This document shows, piece after piece, positions 33,069-41,486 of a DNA stretch of 64,000 nt. The notes beneath the pieces were generated by a model. It worked only from the letters and a program-made list of their open reading frames with translations. It was not told where the DNA came from and searched no databases. The stretch's first letter is position 1, and every line of letters starts with the position of its first letter. The DNA is taken from positions 1 to 64,000 of the forward strand of contig CAZDOK010000001.1 of assembly GCA_964507025.1 (NCBI GenBank). Reading direction: 5' to 3'. This DNA comes from Amarobacter sp964507025 (GTDB lineage Bacteria > Chloroflexota > Dehalococcoidia > Tepidiformales > Tepidiformaceae). The translations under genes and the position numbers were made by a program.

Positions 33069-33479
33069 ATGGATAGCGCAGCCAGCCTGCAGGAGCGCAT
33101 CGCGCCGTTCTTTCCGGGGACCCTCGGTATCCGCCTCACCTCGGCAACGCCCGAGCGCGTGACAGCCGAGCTTCACGTCAGGGACGAACTCTGTACGGTC
33201 CCCGGCGTCTGTCACGGCGGCGTGCTCATGGCCTTCGCCGATACGCTCGGGGCGGTGGGTACGGTGCTGAACCTCCCGCCCGGCACGGGCACCACGACGA
33301 TCGAGTCGAACACCAACTTCTTCGGTCCCGGTGTCGCGGGCACCACGCTCACGGCCGAGTGTGTTCCGCTCCACCGGGGCCGCCGCACGCAGACGTGGCA
33401 GACGAGCATCCGCTCGCCCGAGGGCAAGCTGTTGGCGCAGGTTACCCAGACACAGATGGTGCTAGCGGCAGAAACGTAG
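33069..33479 (+). CDS. PaaI-family hotdog thioesterase
   Basis: A 136-residue hotdog protein. CTVPGVCHGGVLMAFADTLGAVGT carries the HGG loop and the Asp in the helix, and TTIESNTNFFGPG and ECVPLHRGRRTQTWQT the later strands. It resembles PaaI/YbgC-type acyl-CoA thioesterases. ATG 33069 is the family-length start. It is followed by the VanZ-like gene after 36 nt. Confidence 0.88.
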   Translation: MDSAASLQERIAPFFPGTLGIRLTSATPERVTAELHVRDELCTVPGVCHGGVLMAFADTLGAVGTVLNLPPGTGTTTIESNTNFFGPGVAGTTLTAECVPLHRGRRTQTWQTSIRSPEGKLLAQVTQTQMVLAAET

Positions 33480-33515
33480 TTCGACGGCGGCCGGGCGCGA
33501 GTTGAGAATTGGGCG

Positions 33516-33899
33516 ATGCGCCCCTGGCTGGTCGCCCTGCTCGGATGGGCGGGCCTCATCTTCCTGCTCTCCAGCTTCCCGAACCCGCCTGGCCCTCGCG
33601 GCCCCGAGTGGCAGTCGTTCGCGGCCCACGCCGTGGAGTACGCAGTCTTCGCGTTCCTGGCAGCCGGGCTCCTCGCCGCGATCTGGCCGGCTTCACCCCG
33701 GTGGCGGCTGGCGGTGGCGGCATGGGTGCTCGCCGTGCTCTACGGGCTCTCCGATGAGCTCCACCAGGCGTTCGTGCCGGGCCGCGACGCGAGTCTCCTG
33801 GATATTGCCTTCGATGCGCTCGGCGCAGCGGTTGGGGCAGGGTTCGGCGCCCTGACTCGAAGTCTGCGCGGCCCTGCGCGGAGTCGGCCTCCAGGTTAG
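33516..33899 (+). CDS. VanZ-like family membrane protein
   Basis: A 127-residue protein with three or four membrane helices. The motifs AHAVEYAVFAFLA, YGLSDELHQAFVPGRDASLLDIAFDALGAAVG define the VanZ family; the SDExHQxFVPGR loop is the conserved core. VanZ proteins affect teicoplanin or lipoglycopeptide sensitivity in some species, but most members have unknown roles. It is convergent with scpA and overlaps its end by 4 nt. Confidence 0.88.
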   Translation: MRPWLVALLGWAGLIFLLSSFPNPPGPRGPEWQSFAAHAVEYAVFAFLAAGLLAAIWPASPRWRLAVAAWVLAVLYGLSDELHQAFVPGRDASLLDIAFDALGAAVGAGFGALTRSLRGPARSRPPG

Positions 33900-34621
33900 G
33901 CCGCGACGGCGAGCGCGACCACCTCGATGTCTCCCCAGGCCTGGGCCTGCCGCGCATCGGCCTCGCCCGATTTGAGCAGCTCGAGGATGGCCAGGAACGA
34001 GACCACCACCTCGAGCCGGTTCGTACACTCCATGATCGCCCGCCGGAACGAGAACTTGCCCCGCCGCCGCAGGCGCTCGCGGAACTCGCCGATACGCTGG
34101 ACCAGCGTCATCGCCGTGTCGCGCTGCAGCACGGCCCGGGGCCGCGCCTCCACCGGCTTCTTGTTCAGTACCTCGATCATGATCGCCCGCAGCCGTTCCA
34201 TGGTGACGTTTGATAGCCCCGTGCCCTCCGGGGGCGCAGGCGGCGGTGCCAGCCGCGTGTAAATCCGGAGTCCCGTTTCCTGCCGCTCCTCGAGTACCGA
34301 TGCGATCTCCGCGAACCGCTTGTACTCCCGCAGCAGTTCGACCAGCTCCCGGCCGACATCGTCGTCCTCGATCTCGCCCGGCTCATCCTGCGGGGCCCGA
34401 GGCAACAGCGCCTTGGACTTCAGGAAGATGAGCTTCGCCCCCACGGCCACGAACTCGGCGAGGGCTCCGGGGTCGAAGCCCTCGCTTGTCCGTATGGCCC
34501 GGAGGTACTGGTCGGTGACAGCGACGAGCGAAACGGCCGTGATGTCCAGGTCGTCGCGCTCAATGAGATGCAGGAGCAGGTCCAGGGGACCCTGAAAGAC
34601 GGGCAGCGTGATCTCAGCCAT
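33896..34621 (-). CDS. scpA: segregation and condensation protein ScpA
   Basis: A 241-residue kleisin. The N-terminal PVFQGPLDLLLHLIERDDLDIT is the SMC-neck-binding helix, followed by FVAVGAKLIFLKSKALLP and an acidic linker, and the C-terminal winged helix has RRRAIMECTNR-like and FLAILELLKSGEADARQ. ScpA bridges SMC heads in the condensin complex. ATG 34621 has GGGAG upstream. ScpB is not adjacent in the window, where it is often found. Confidence 0.92.
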   Translation of the reverse strand: MAEITLPVFQGPLDLLLHLIERDDLDITAVSLVAVTDQYLRAIRTSEGFDPGALAEFVAVGAKLIFLKSKALLPRAPQDEPGEIEDDDVGRELVELLREYKRFAEIASVLEERQETGLRIYTRLAPPPAPPEGTGLSNVTMERLRAIMIEVLNKKPVEARPRAVLQRDTAMTLVQRIGEFRERLRRRGKFSFRRAIMECTNRLEVVVSFLAILELLKSGEADARQAQAWGDIEVVALAVAA

Positions 34622-34685
34622 GACTCCCGACGAGCCAACGCCCCCCCGCTGGGGCGCACCCGTCACGGTCTTACGACCATCTCCG

Positions 34686-35732
34686 TTACCGTGCCGCTGC
34701 AGGCGCCCACACCCCTGGGAGCGTCCGCTCGACCGCGGAAGCGATACCGGCGACCGACCGCATCATCGAAGCGAACCGCTCATATGTCAACGATTGCGGG
34801 CCATCGCTCAGCGCGTGCTCCGGATTGTTGTGTACTTCAATCATCAGTCCGTCGGCTCCGGCAGCGATGGCTGCCATCGCCACCGGCGTCACCAGGTTCA
34901 CCTTCCCGGTGCCGTGACTCGGGTCGGCGATCACTGGCAGGTGGCTGAGTTCCTTCACGAGCGGGATGGCATTCACGTCGAACGTATTACGGTAGGCCGT
35001 CTCGAAGGTCCGGATGCCACGCTCGCACAGGATTACGTGCGGATTGCCCTGGGCCATGATGTACTCGGCCGCGAGGAGCCACTCCTCGATCTGCCCGCTG
35101 AGCGCGCGCTTCAGCAGCACCGGCTTCTTCACCATGCCCACTTCGTCGAGCAGGATGAAGTTCTGCATGTTCCGCGCGCCGATCTGGATAATATCGGCGT
35201 ATTTGCAGACCGCGTCGATGTCGCGCACGCTCATCAGCTCGGTGACGATCGGCATGCCGGTCTCGCGGCTCGCCGTCTGCAGGAAGCGTAGGCCATCGAC
35301 TCCCAGGCCTCGGAAAGCGTAGGGCGAGCTGCGGGGCTTGAACGCGCCACCCCGGAGGATGTTCGCCCCGGCCGCCTTCACGGCCCTCGCGGCGTCGACG
35401 ATGTGGTCCTCGTTTTCGATGGAGCAAGGCCCCGCCATGATGGCGAGCTCCGGTCCGCCGATGCTCACGCCATGCCCTACGTCGATGATGCTGTTGCCCG
35501 GGTGGAACTCCCGGCTCACCAGCTTGTACGGCTTGGTCACGCGGTGGACCGATTCCACATGCGGGAGGGTCTCGAAGACGTCCTGCAGCGCGGGGTCGTC
35601 CGGTCCAATCACGCCGATGATGCTCCGCTCCGTTCCCACCGAGAGGTGGGCCTGCCGCCCGGTTTCTTCTACCCGGGCAACGATAACGTCGATGTCATCC
35701 GGAGTCGCCTCCGGGGATACCACAATGATCAC
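34686..35732 (-). CDS. aroF: 3-deoxy-7-phosphoheptulonate (DAHP) synthase with N-terminal regulatory domain
   Basis: A 348-residue enzyme catalysing the first step of the shikimate pathway. Residues about 1-70 form a ferredoxin-like/ACT-type domain as in the Thermotoga type, giving feedback control by aromatic amino acids. The catalytic barrel has ELAIMAGPCSIE, ILRGGAFKPRSSPYAF, EVGMVKKPVLLKR, ILCERGIRTFE and VIADPSHGTGK with metal-binding residues. The start is GTG 35732, with GGAG 11 nt upstream, giving MIIVVSPEA. It follows aroH after 16 nt, so the two first-committed enzymes are a pair at the end of the trp supraoperon. Confidence 0.92.
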   Translation of the reverse strand: MIIVVSPEATPDDIDVIVARVEETGRQAHLSVGTERSIIGVIGPDDPALQDVFETLPHVESVHRVTKPYKLVSREFHPGNSIIDVGHGVSIGGPELAIMAGPCSIENEDHIVDAARAVKAAGANILRGGAFKPRSSPYAFRGLGVDGLRFLQTASRETGMPIVTELMSVRDIDAVCKYADIIQIGARNMQNFILLDEVGMVKKPVLLKRALSGQIEEWLLAAEYIMAQGNPHVILCERGIRTFETAYRNTFDVNAIPLVKELSHLPVIADPSHGTGKVNLVTPVAMAAIAAGADGLMIEVHNNPEHALSDGPQSLTYERFASMMRSVAGIASAVERTLPGVWAPAAAR

Positions 35733-35748
35733 GGGGTCTTTATCTCCA

Positions 35749-36132
35749 CTAACGCGCGGTCGAGTGTGTGCTCGAGCTAAGGTCGGGGCGGAGGCGTGCC
35801 GCCTCGCGCAGGTACACGTGCCGGATGTCACTCTGGGTCTTCTCCGTATTCCAGTGGAGAAGGACGCGGATGCAGAGCGGCAACATGCCGGGGACCGACA
35901 TCTCGTGGCTCTGCATGAGCGGGACCTGGGTCCAGCCCATCTGGCGCGCGGCAACCGCCGGGAATTCGGCGTACAGGTCGGGCGTTGTGGTGATCCAGGC
36001 CGAAGCGATGTCCTCGGTGTTGATCTCGTTCACCTCGAGCATGGTGGTCAGCAGCTCTTTGGTGACATCGAGGATTTCTTCTTTCTGGTTCCGGGTGACG
36101 GTTGTTGCACCACGGACGCCGCGAACCGGCAT
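35749..36132 (-). CDS. aroH: chorismate mutase, AroH type
   Basis: A 127-residue chorismate mutase of the trimeric AroH fold. The N-terminal VRGVRGATTVTRN (active-site Arg), LTTMLEVNEI, ASAWITTTPDL, FPAVAARQMGWTQVPLM and IRVLLHWNTEKTQ follow family order. It converts chorismate to prephenate for phenylalanine and tyrosine. ATG 36132 has GGAGGAGG 9 nt upstream. It sits 170 nt after trpA and upstream of aroF. Confidence 0.92.
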   Translation of the reverse strand: MPVRGVRGATTVTRNQKEEILDVTKELLTTMLEVNEINTEDIASAWITTTPDLYAEFPAVAARQMGWTQVPLMQSHEMSVPGMLPLCIRVLLHWNTEKTQSDIRHVYLREAARLRPDLSSSTHSTAR

Positions 36133-36302
36133 ACGCGCAGGTCCTCCTCCAGGGGGTTCGATCGGGTGTGAGTTTGTGCCCTTAGCGAACCGGGAGCCCA
36201 AAGACCCCGGCCTGCGGACACCCATAAGCGCGGCCCACGAGGGGCCAACGCCACGCCCATCGGCGCTCGTTCTCCCACGTGTGGGCCGCATTCACCTGTC
36301 CG
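36133..36302 (-). promoter_or_regulatory. 170-nt gap between trpA and aroH with nested inverted repeats
   Basis: No gene is recognised. On the minus strand, GCGGACA (36303-36297) pairs with TGTCCGC (36220-36214), and inside this GCGGCCCAC (36289-36281) pairs with GTGGGCCGC (36238-36230), giving an RNA of about 90 nt. A local CCCA/TGGG pairing competes with the inner stem. It may be a leader element for aroH-aroF or a processing site. It has no T-box consensus. Confidence 0.45.
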
Positions 36303-37094
36303 CTATCGGCCGGAGACATCCTCCACAAACTCCCTGACGCTCTGCGCGCGGTGGTCTTCCTCCGCGGCGTCAATCGTGGCGATTATAGCAGAGCCAACCA
36401 CAGCCGCATCCGCGACCTCGCGCACGCGCTCCGCCTGCGCCCGCGTGTTGATACCGAAGCCCACCGCCAGGGGCAGGTCCGTCTGCTTCCGGATGCGCTC
36501 GATGAAGAACGGCAGGTCGTCCAGCGGGACGTTCCCCTTGCCCGTCGTCCCGGTCATGCTCACGCAGTAGAGGAACGCATCGGCGGCCGCGGCAATGACC
36601 TTGATGCGGGCATCGGCCGAGGTCGGCGCCACCAGCGGCACGAAGCTCATGTCGTGCGTCCGGCAGGCCCCGAGAAAATTGGCGGCCTCCTCGGGCGGCA
36701 GGTCCACCACGATGAACCCGTCGGCCCCGGCCTCCTTCGCCTCGCGGACGGCGCGCTCTTCGCCCCGGGCGAGGATGGGGTTGTAGTACCCCATGAAGAC
36801 CACCGGCGCCTTCAGGCCCCGCGCACGGGCGTCGCGCACGAAAGCGAAGCAATCCCGCAACGAGACGTGCTGTTCGAGCGCGACCTGGTTGGCGTGCTGG
36901 ATGGTCGCGCCATCGGCCATCGGGTCCGAGAACGGGACACCGATTTCAATGACGTCCGCGCCCCCTTCCTCCATCGCCAGGAGCAGGGGCACCGTGTCTT
37001 CGCGCCGGGGGTACCCCGCGGTCACGTAGGGCACGAAGAGCTTCCGCCCTTCGGAGTGCGCGTTCGCAAACAGGTCTCGGAGCCGTTTCGTCAT
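36303..37094 (-). CDS. trpA: tryptophan synthase alpha chain
   Basis: A 263-residue TIM barrel that cleaves indole-3-glycerol phosphate. It shows KLFVPYVTAGYP, GADVIEIGVPFSDPMADGATIQ (catalytic Glu), the Asp in GFIVVDLPPEEA, SMTGTTG and AVGFGINTRAQAE. ATG 37094 overlaps the upstream CPBP gene stop (ATGA). Indole channelling would be to the TrpB at 38739, separated from it by two protease genes. Confidence 0.95.
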   Translation of the reverse strand: MTKRLRDLFANAHSEGRKLFVPYVTAGYPRREDTVPLLLAMEEGGADVIEIGVPFSDPMADGATIQHANQVALEQHVSLRDCFAFVRDARARGLKAPVVFMGYYNPILARGEERAVREAKEAGADGFIVVDLPPEEAANFLGACRTHDMSFVPLVAPTSADARIKVIAAAADAFLYCVSMTGTTGKGNVPLDDLPFFIERIRKQTDLPLAVGFGINTRAQAERVREVADAAVVGSAIIATIDAAEEDHRAQSVREFVEDVSGR

Positions 37095-37918
37095 GACTGG
37101 GTCCTCACGATCAGGAGCATGAAACTCAAGAGGTTGAAAAGCACGTGGAATGCGATCGCGTCCCACAGCGATCCGCTGCGCCAGTACAGCCAGGCCATCG
37201 TCATCCCCAGGACGGTGAACGGGACAAGCGAACCGGGGTCCAGGTGCGAAAGCGCGAACAGCACACTCGAGAGAAGCGCCGCGGGCACGAACCCCCACGA
37301 GGCCAGCCCGCCGAACACCAGTCCCCGGTAGAAGAGTTCCTCGCCGATTGGTGCGGCAACCACCGTGGTGAGCCCATAGAGCAGGAGTGCCGGCGTGTCG
37401 CGGAGGGTGGCATCGAGCCGCGTGCCGCCGGGGATGAGCGCGTCGATGCCGGCCGCTTCCACGCCCCGCGCGTAGAGCCCCGCGCCAAGGTAGAGCAGCG
37501 CCACGGCGGCCCCGGGCAGCCAGAGCCGGTCCACATCTAGCCGGCCCAGGCCAGTGGCGCGGACGAAGGCAGACGGGTGTTGCCGCGACGCGACCACTGC
37601 CACGCTTGCGAAGAGCGCCGCTGAGAGGATCGCGTACGACCAGGCAATCCGGGCGGTGACCACATCGCCGAGCAGGCGCGGGGGCTCAGGGATCGCATTG
37701 CCGGCCACAGCCCGCGCAAGTGCCTCATCGGCGTACCGCGCCAGTAATGCCGCTTTCTCGAACGGGTCGCCCACATCGGTGAACTCGCGGCCGGCGCCAA
37801 GCGCCGTCGCCGTGGCCCCGATCAGCAGGAGCGGTCCGGCGTAGGCGGCAATCCCCAGCCAGATCCCGGCGGCGACATGGGTCTCACCCCAGGGCCAGGT
37901 CCGGCGTGCCGCCGTCAT
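37091..37918 (-). CDS. CPBP family intramembrane metalloprotease, paralogue 1
   Basis: A 275-residue polytopic membrane protein. The CPBP (CAAX protease/bacteriocin-processing) signature is IGEELFYRGLVFGG (EExxxR), then LFALSHLDPGS and FHVLFNLLSF (FxxxH and HxxxN/B motifs). The N-terminal helix is followed by a loop with DVGDPFEKAALLARYADEAL, shared with its neighbour. Both genes lie between trpB and trpA with 4-nt overlaps at each end. Substrate is unknown. Same length (828 nt) as paralogue 2. Confidence 0.88.
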   Translation of the reverse strand: MTAARRTWPWGETHVAAGIWLGIAAYAGPLLLIGATATALGAGREFTDVGDPFEKAALLARYADEALARAVAGNAIPEPPRLLGDVVTARIAWSYAILSAALFASVAVVASRQHPSAFVRATGLGRLDVDRLWLPGAAVALLYLGAGLYARGVEAAGIDALIPGGTRLDATLRDTPALLLYGLTTVVAAPIGEELFYRGLVFGGLASWGFVPAALLSSVLFALSHLDPGSLVPFTVLGMTMAWLYWRSGSLWDAIAFHVLFNLLSFMLLIVRTQS

Positions 37919-38742
37919 GATGTGCCCACCAGGATCGAGAAGCTGATCAGGTTGAACAGCAGGTGAAACACAATCGCGTCCCAGAGTGACCGCCGGCGGT
38001 AGTACACCCAGCTCAACATCACGGCGATCATGAAGAACGGGACCATGCTCCCGGGGTCGAAGTGTACGAGGGAGAACATCAGGCCCGAACCCGCTGCCGC
38101 CGGCCAGAAGCCCCACTTCAGCAGGCCGCTGAAGACGAGCCCCCGGAAGAAAAGTTCCTCTGAAAGCGGGGCCCCCAGCACCGTGACGACCGCGGCGATG
38201 CTGACCGTCAGGTCATCGCGCGTGATTTCGTGCGGCACGGTGCTCGATGGCTCCAGCCACGAGATCCCTGTGGCGTCTGCCGCCACCACCCAGGCCACCG
38301 TGCCCGCATAGGCTACCGCCACCATGAGTGCGGGAACCCACATCCCGGCGATGTCGAAACGATTCAGCCCGAGCGCATCCATGAGCCCCCGAAACGTCTG
38401 CTTCGAGGCTATGCCGACGATGGCGAACAGCGCACCCTGGGAGATGAGGGTCGCGAACAGGCTCACCTGGATACTTCCCTGGTCAGCCACGAGCTTCGGC
38501 GGGTCGGGGAGGTCCGCCCCCGTGGCGGCCGCCTGGAGCCGCTGGTCGGCGTAGTGTGCGAGCTCGGCTGCTTTCTCGAACGCGTCGCCCACGTCGCTCG
38601 GTACGAACTCGTCGCCGCGAGCGATCATGACCACGACGATCACCACGTTCACCGCGATGAGCACACCGAGGAATCCCCCGATACCCACGAGCACTTCCCG
38701 CGGGCCCCAGGGGTAGTGGTGGCGTGCGGCCGCCTCGGTCAG
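37915..38742 (-). CDS. CPBP family intramembrane metalloprotease, paralogue 2, CTG start
   Basis: A 275-residue CPBP protein: LSEELFFRGLVFSG, FSLVHFDPGS and FHLLFNLISF. The first GTG in frame is 38694, but starting there loses residues that align with the N-terminus of the neighbouring paralogue (TEAAARHHYPWG here, TAARRTWPWG there). The best start is CTG 38742, overlapping the trpB stop (CTGA), with GGAG 7 nt upstream. The gene is then exactly 828 nt, the same as paralogue 1. Its end overlaps paralogue 1 by ATGA. The pair arose by tandem duplication. Confidence 0.88.
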   Translation of the reverse strand: MTEAAARHHYPWGPREVLVGIGGFLGVLIAVNVVIVVVMIARGDEFVPSDVGDAFEKAAELAHYADQRLQAAATGADLPDPPKLVADQGSIQVSLFATLISQGALFAIVGIASKQTFRGLMDALGLNRFDIAGMWVPALMVAVAYAGTVAWVVAADATGISWLEPSSTVPHEITRDDLTVSIAAVVTVLGAPLSEELFFRGLVFSGLLKWGFWPAAAGSGLMFSLVHFDPGSMVPFFMIAVMLSWVYYRRRSLWDAIVFHLLFNLISFSILVGTS

Positions 38743-39929
38743 AGCGTCACTCCGAGCGCGGCCGCAACGGTGTGCATGTCTTTATCGCCCCGGCCGCTCA
38801 GTCCCACAAGAATGTCCTTGTCCGCTCCCAGTTCGCGGGCAACGTTCATGGCGTGGTAGATTGCGTGGGACGGCTCGAGCGCGGGAATGATGCCCTCGGT
38901 CCGCGTCAACGCCTTGAACCCTTCGAGAGCCTGCTTGTCATCGACGGCCACGTACTCGGCGCGCTCGCTCGTCTTCAGCCAGGAGTGCTCGGGGCCAACC
39001 CCCGGGTAGTCCAGGCCGGCCGAGATGCTGTGCGTCTCGAGGATCTGCCCGTCGGCGTCCTGGAGGAGGTAGGTCTTCGTCCCGTGGAGGACGCCTGGCC
39101 TGCCCGCGACGAGCGTCGCCGAGTGCTTGCCGGTGCCAACCCCGTCGCCGCCAGCTTCCACGCCGATGAGCCGGGTCGGGTCATCGATGAGCGGGTGGAA
39201 CAGGCCGATGGCGTTACTCCCGCCGCCCACGCAGGCAATCGCCACGTCGGCCAGTTTCCCGGCCTGTTCGAGCATCTGGGCCCGCGCTTCCCGGCCAATG
39301 ACCGACTGGAAGTCGCGCACGATCGTCGGGAAGGGGTGCGGGCCGATGGCCGAGCCAATGATGTAGTGCGTGGTCGCGACGTTGGTCACCCAGTCGCGCA
39401 TCGCCTCGTTGATGGCGTCCTTCAGCGTCTTGCTGCCCGATTCCACGGAAACCAGTTCCGCGCCCAACATCTTCATCCGGAAGGCGTTGAGCGACTGGCG
39501 CCTGATGTCCTCGCTGCCCATGTAGACCACGCATTCGAGGTCGAGCATCGCGCACACGGTTGCGGTCGCGACCCCGTGCTGGCCCGCGCCGGTCTCCGCG
39601 ATGATCCGCGGCTTCCCGAGCCGCTTCGCTAACAGGGCCTGGCCGAGCGCGTTGTTGATCTTGTGGGCGCCGGTGTGTGCCAGGTCCTCTCGCTTCAGCC
39701 AGATACGCGCCCCCCCGCATTGGCGCGTCAGGTGCTCGGCGAAGTAGAGAGGCGTGGCTCGCCCGACATAATGCTTCAACAGTTCGTCCAGCTCAGCCTG
39801 GAACGACGGATCGTTCCGGGCTTCGGCATAGGCGCGCTCGAGCTCTTCGTGCGCGCCTACGAGCGTCTCCGGGATGTACCGCCCGCCGAACTCCCCGAAT
39901 CGCGGCGATAGCGCAGTCTCAGCGACCAA
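38739..39929 (-). CDS. trpB: tryptophan synthase beta chain (TrpB1)
   Basis: A 396-residue PLP enzyme that joins indole and serine. The start RFGEFGGRYIPETL and the lysine in HTGAHKINNALGQ (PLP Schiff base), ETGAGQHGVATAT, CVGGGSNAIGLF (phosphate cup) and GRGDKD are all present, the TrpB1 form that pairs with TrpA. The start TTG 39929 lies within trpF, overlapping by 11 nt. The supraoperon also encodes a TrpB2. Confidence 0.95.
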   Translation of the reverse strand: MVAETALSPRFGEFGGRYIPETLVGAHEELERAYAEARNDPSFQAELDELLKHYVGRATPLYFAEHLTRQCGGARIWLKREDLAHTGAHKINNALGQALLAKRLGKPRIIAETGAGQHGVATATVCAMLDLECVVYMGSEDIRRQSLNAFRMKMLGAELVSVESGSKTLKDAINEAMRDWVTNVATTHYIIGSAIGPHPFPTIVRDFQSVIGREARAQMLEQAGKLADVAIACVGGGSNAIGLFHPLIDDPTRLIGVEAGGDGVGTGKHSATLVAGRPGVLHGTKTYLLQDADGQILETHSISAGLDYPGVGPEHSWLKTSERAEYVAVDDKQALEGFKALTRTEGIIPALEPSHAIYHAMNVARELGADKDILVGLSGRGDKDMHTVAAALGVTL

Positions 39930-40662
39930 CCCGCACCCCCTTGGCCGCGCGGATGAACGCGCGGATTTTCTGGATGTCCTTCACGCCTTCTGTCTCCACG
40001 CCGGTGGAGACGTCCACGCCCCACGGCTCGCACGATGCAACCGCCCCGGCCACGTTCTCCGGAGTGAGCCCGCCCGCGAGCAGCAATGGCGTCCGCGGCG
40101 CGATCTCCGCCGCCAAACCCCAGTCGAACGCCTCGCCCGTGCCGCCTAGGGCAGCGTTCGAGCCCGTGTCGAGCATCAGCCCCGCCGGCGTCCCGGGGTG
40201 GAACCGGTCCTCGATGTCATCGGCAGTCATGCCTTCGCGCACATGCACCACGCGGAGCACAGGCCGTTCGACCCTGCGCACGAAGTCGTCGTCCTCGCCC
40301 CCAGAAAGCTGGACGAGGTCTATGCCAGCCGCGTCGGCGATGTCGTTCACCTCTTCGGCAGTCATGCCGGCGAACACGCCGACGATCAGCGGCCGCCAGC
40401 GCGCCGCGGATTGCTCGATGGCGTCGGCCCAGGCCCCGAACCAGCTGCGCGCGGAGACCTCACCGCGCGCCGGCCCATCGAACGTCGCCTCGCGGCCCTG
40501 GGCCCGGCCGGCCTTGATGGCCTCGACGATGTCGTAGCACTCCTGCGGCGTGACGCGCCGCTTCGACTCGGCGAACACCAGCCCGATGAAGTCGGCACCG
40601 GCTTTCGCCGTCTCGACCGCTGTCGCGGCGTCGCGGAGCCCGCAGATTTTCACGAGCGTCAT
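39919..40662 (-). CDS. trpF: phosphoribosylanthranilate isomerase
   Basis: A 247-residue TIM barrel. TLVKICGLRD holds the catalytic Cys, GADFIGLVFAESKR and the later VQLSGGEDD (catalytic Asp nearby) and LAGGLTPENV motifs are typical. An insertion at about 50-85 makes it somewhat longer than most. It overlaps trpC by 4 nt and trpB by 11 nt. Confidence 0.93.
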   Translation of the reverse strand: MTLVKICGLRDAATAVETAKAGADFIGLVFAESKRRVTPQECYDIVEAIKAGRAQGREATFDGPARGEVSARSWFGAWADAIEQSAARWRPLIVGVFAGMTAEEVNDIADAAGIDLVQLSGGEDDDFVRRVERPVLRVVHVREGMTADDIEDRFHPGTPAGLMLDTGSNAALGGTGEAFDWGLAAEIAPRTPLLLAGGLTPENVAGAVASCEPWGVDVSTGVETEGVKDIQKIRAFIRAAKGVRVGR

Positions 40663-41486
40663 CGCGAGGCCGCCGGGTTGTGGATGTCGCGCAGTTCGCG
40701 GATCTTCTCGGCAGGATCGGCGGCCACCATCAGCGATTCGCCCACGAGCACGGCGCCGGCTCCCGCCGCCTGGAAGCGCTCAACGTCCGCTCGCGTGCTG
40801 ATGCCGCTCAACGCCGCCAGCAGGACGTCACCCCGGACCATGCCGGCGAGCCGGTCGGTCGTCCCCAGGTCGACGTTGAAACTCCGCAGGTCGCGATTGT
40901 TGACGCCGATGACCCGGGCGCCGCTGGCAAGCGCGCAGTCCATCTCCTGCGCATTGTTCACCTCGACCAGGGGCTCCATGCCCAATTCCCGCGAGCGCGC
41001 CATGAGGCGGCCGAGCTTCGCATCGTCGAGCGCGGCCACGATGAGCAGCACCGCATCGGCGCCGTGCACTCGCGCCTCGACGACCTGGTACTCGTCGATG
41101 ATGAAGTCCTTGCGCAGGATGGCGGGCCGGGCTGCACCGAGCGTTTCGACCGCGGCCCGGGCCCCGGCCATGTCCTGGAGCGAGCCCTTGAACCAGGTCG
41201 GCTCGGTGAGCACCGAGATGCCGGCCGCGCCCCCCCGCGCGTACTTCATCGCCTGTGCGACCGCGTCCATCCCCGGGGCGATATCGCCCCGGCTCGGGGA
41301 GGCGCGCTTCACCTCGGCGATGACGGCCATCGGCGTATCGCGCCGCAAGCGCTCCTCGAACCCGATCACCGCTGGCGCGGCCCCCAGCCGGCGCTCCAGC
41401 TCGTGCTCCGGGACGGCGGCTTTCGCGGCTGCCACGTCCTTCTCGCGCTGCGCAACGATCGTGTCCAGGATGGTCGGGCTAGCCAT
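40659..41486 (-). CDS. trpC: indole-3-glycerol phosphate synthase
   Basis: A 275-residue TIM barrel. It has the catalytic pattern IAEVKRASPSRG (Glu and Lys), ISVLTEPTWFKG, ILRKDFIIDEYQV, LVEVNNAQEM, IGVNNRDLRSF and LVGESLM. It closes the indole ring from CdRP. It overlaps trpD by 8 nt and trpF by 4 nt. Confidence 0.95.
   Translation of the reverse strand: MASPTILDTIVAQREKDVAAAKAAVPEHELERRLGAAPAVIGFEERLRRDTPMAVIAEVKRASPSRGDIAPGMDAVAQAMKYARGGAAGISVLTEPTWFKGSLQDMAGARAAVETLGAARPAILRKDFIIDEYQVVEARVHGADAVLLIVAALDDAKLGRLMARSRELGMEPLVEVNNAQEMDCALASGARVIGVNNRDLRSFNVDLGTTDRLAGMVRGDVLLAALSGISTRADVERFQAAGAGAVLVGESLMVAADPAEKIRELRDIHNPAASR

Noticed and set aside
36048..36278. Trp-rich leader peptide for attenuation upstream of aroH
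   Set aside because: A minus-strand frame contains a few TGG codons, but they are scattered, it overlaps the start of aroH, and no ribosome binding site is seen.
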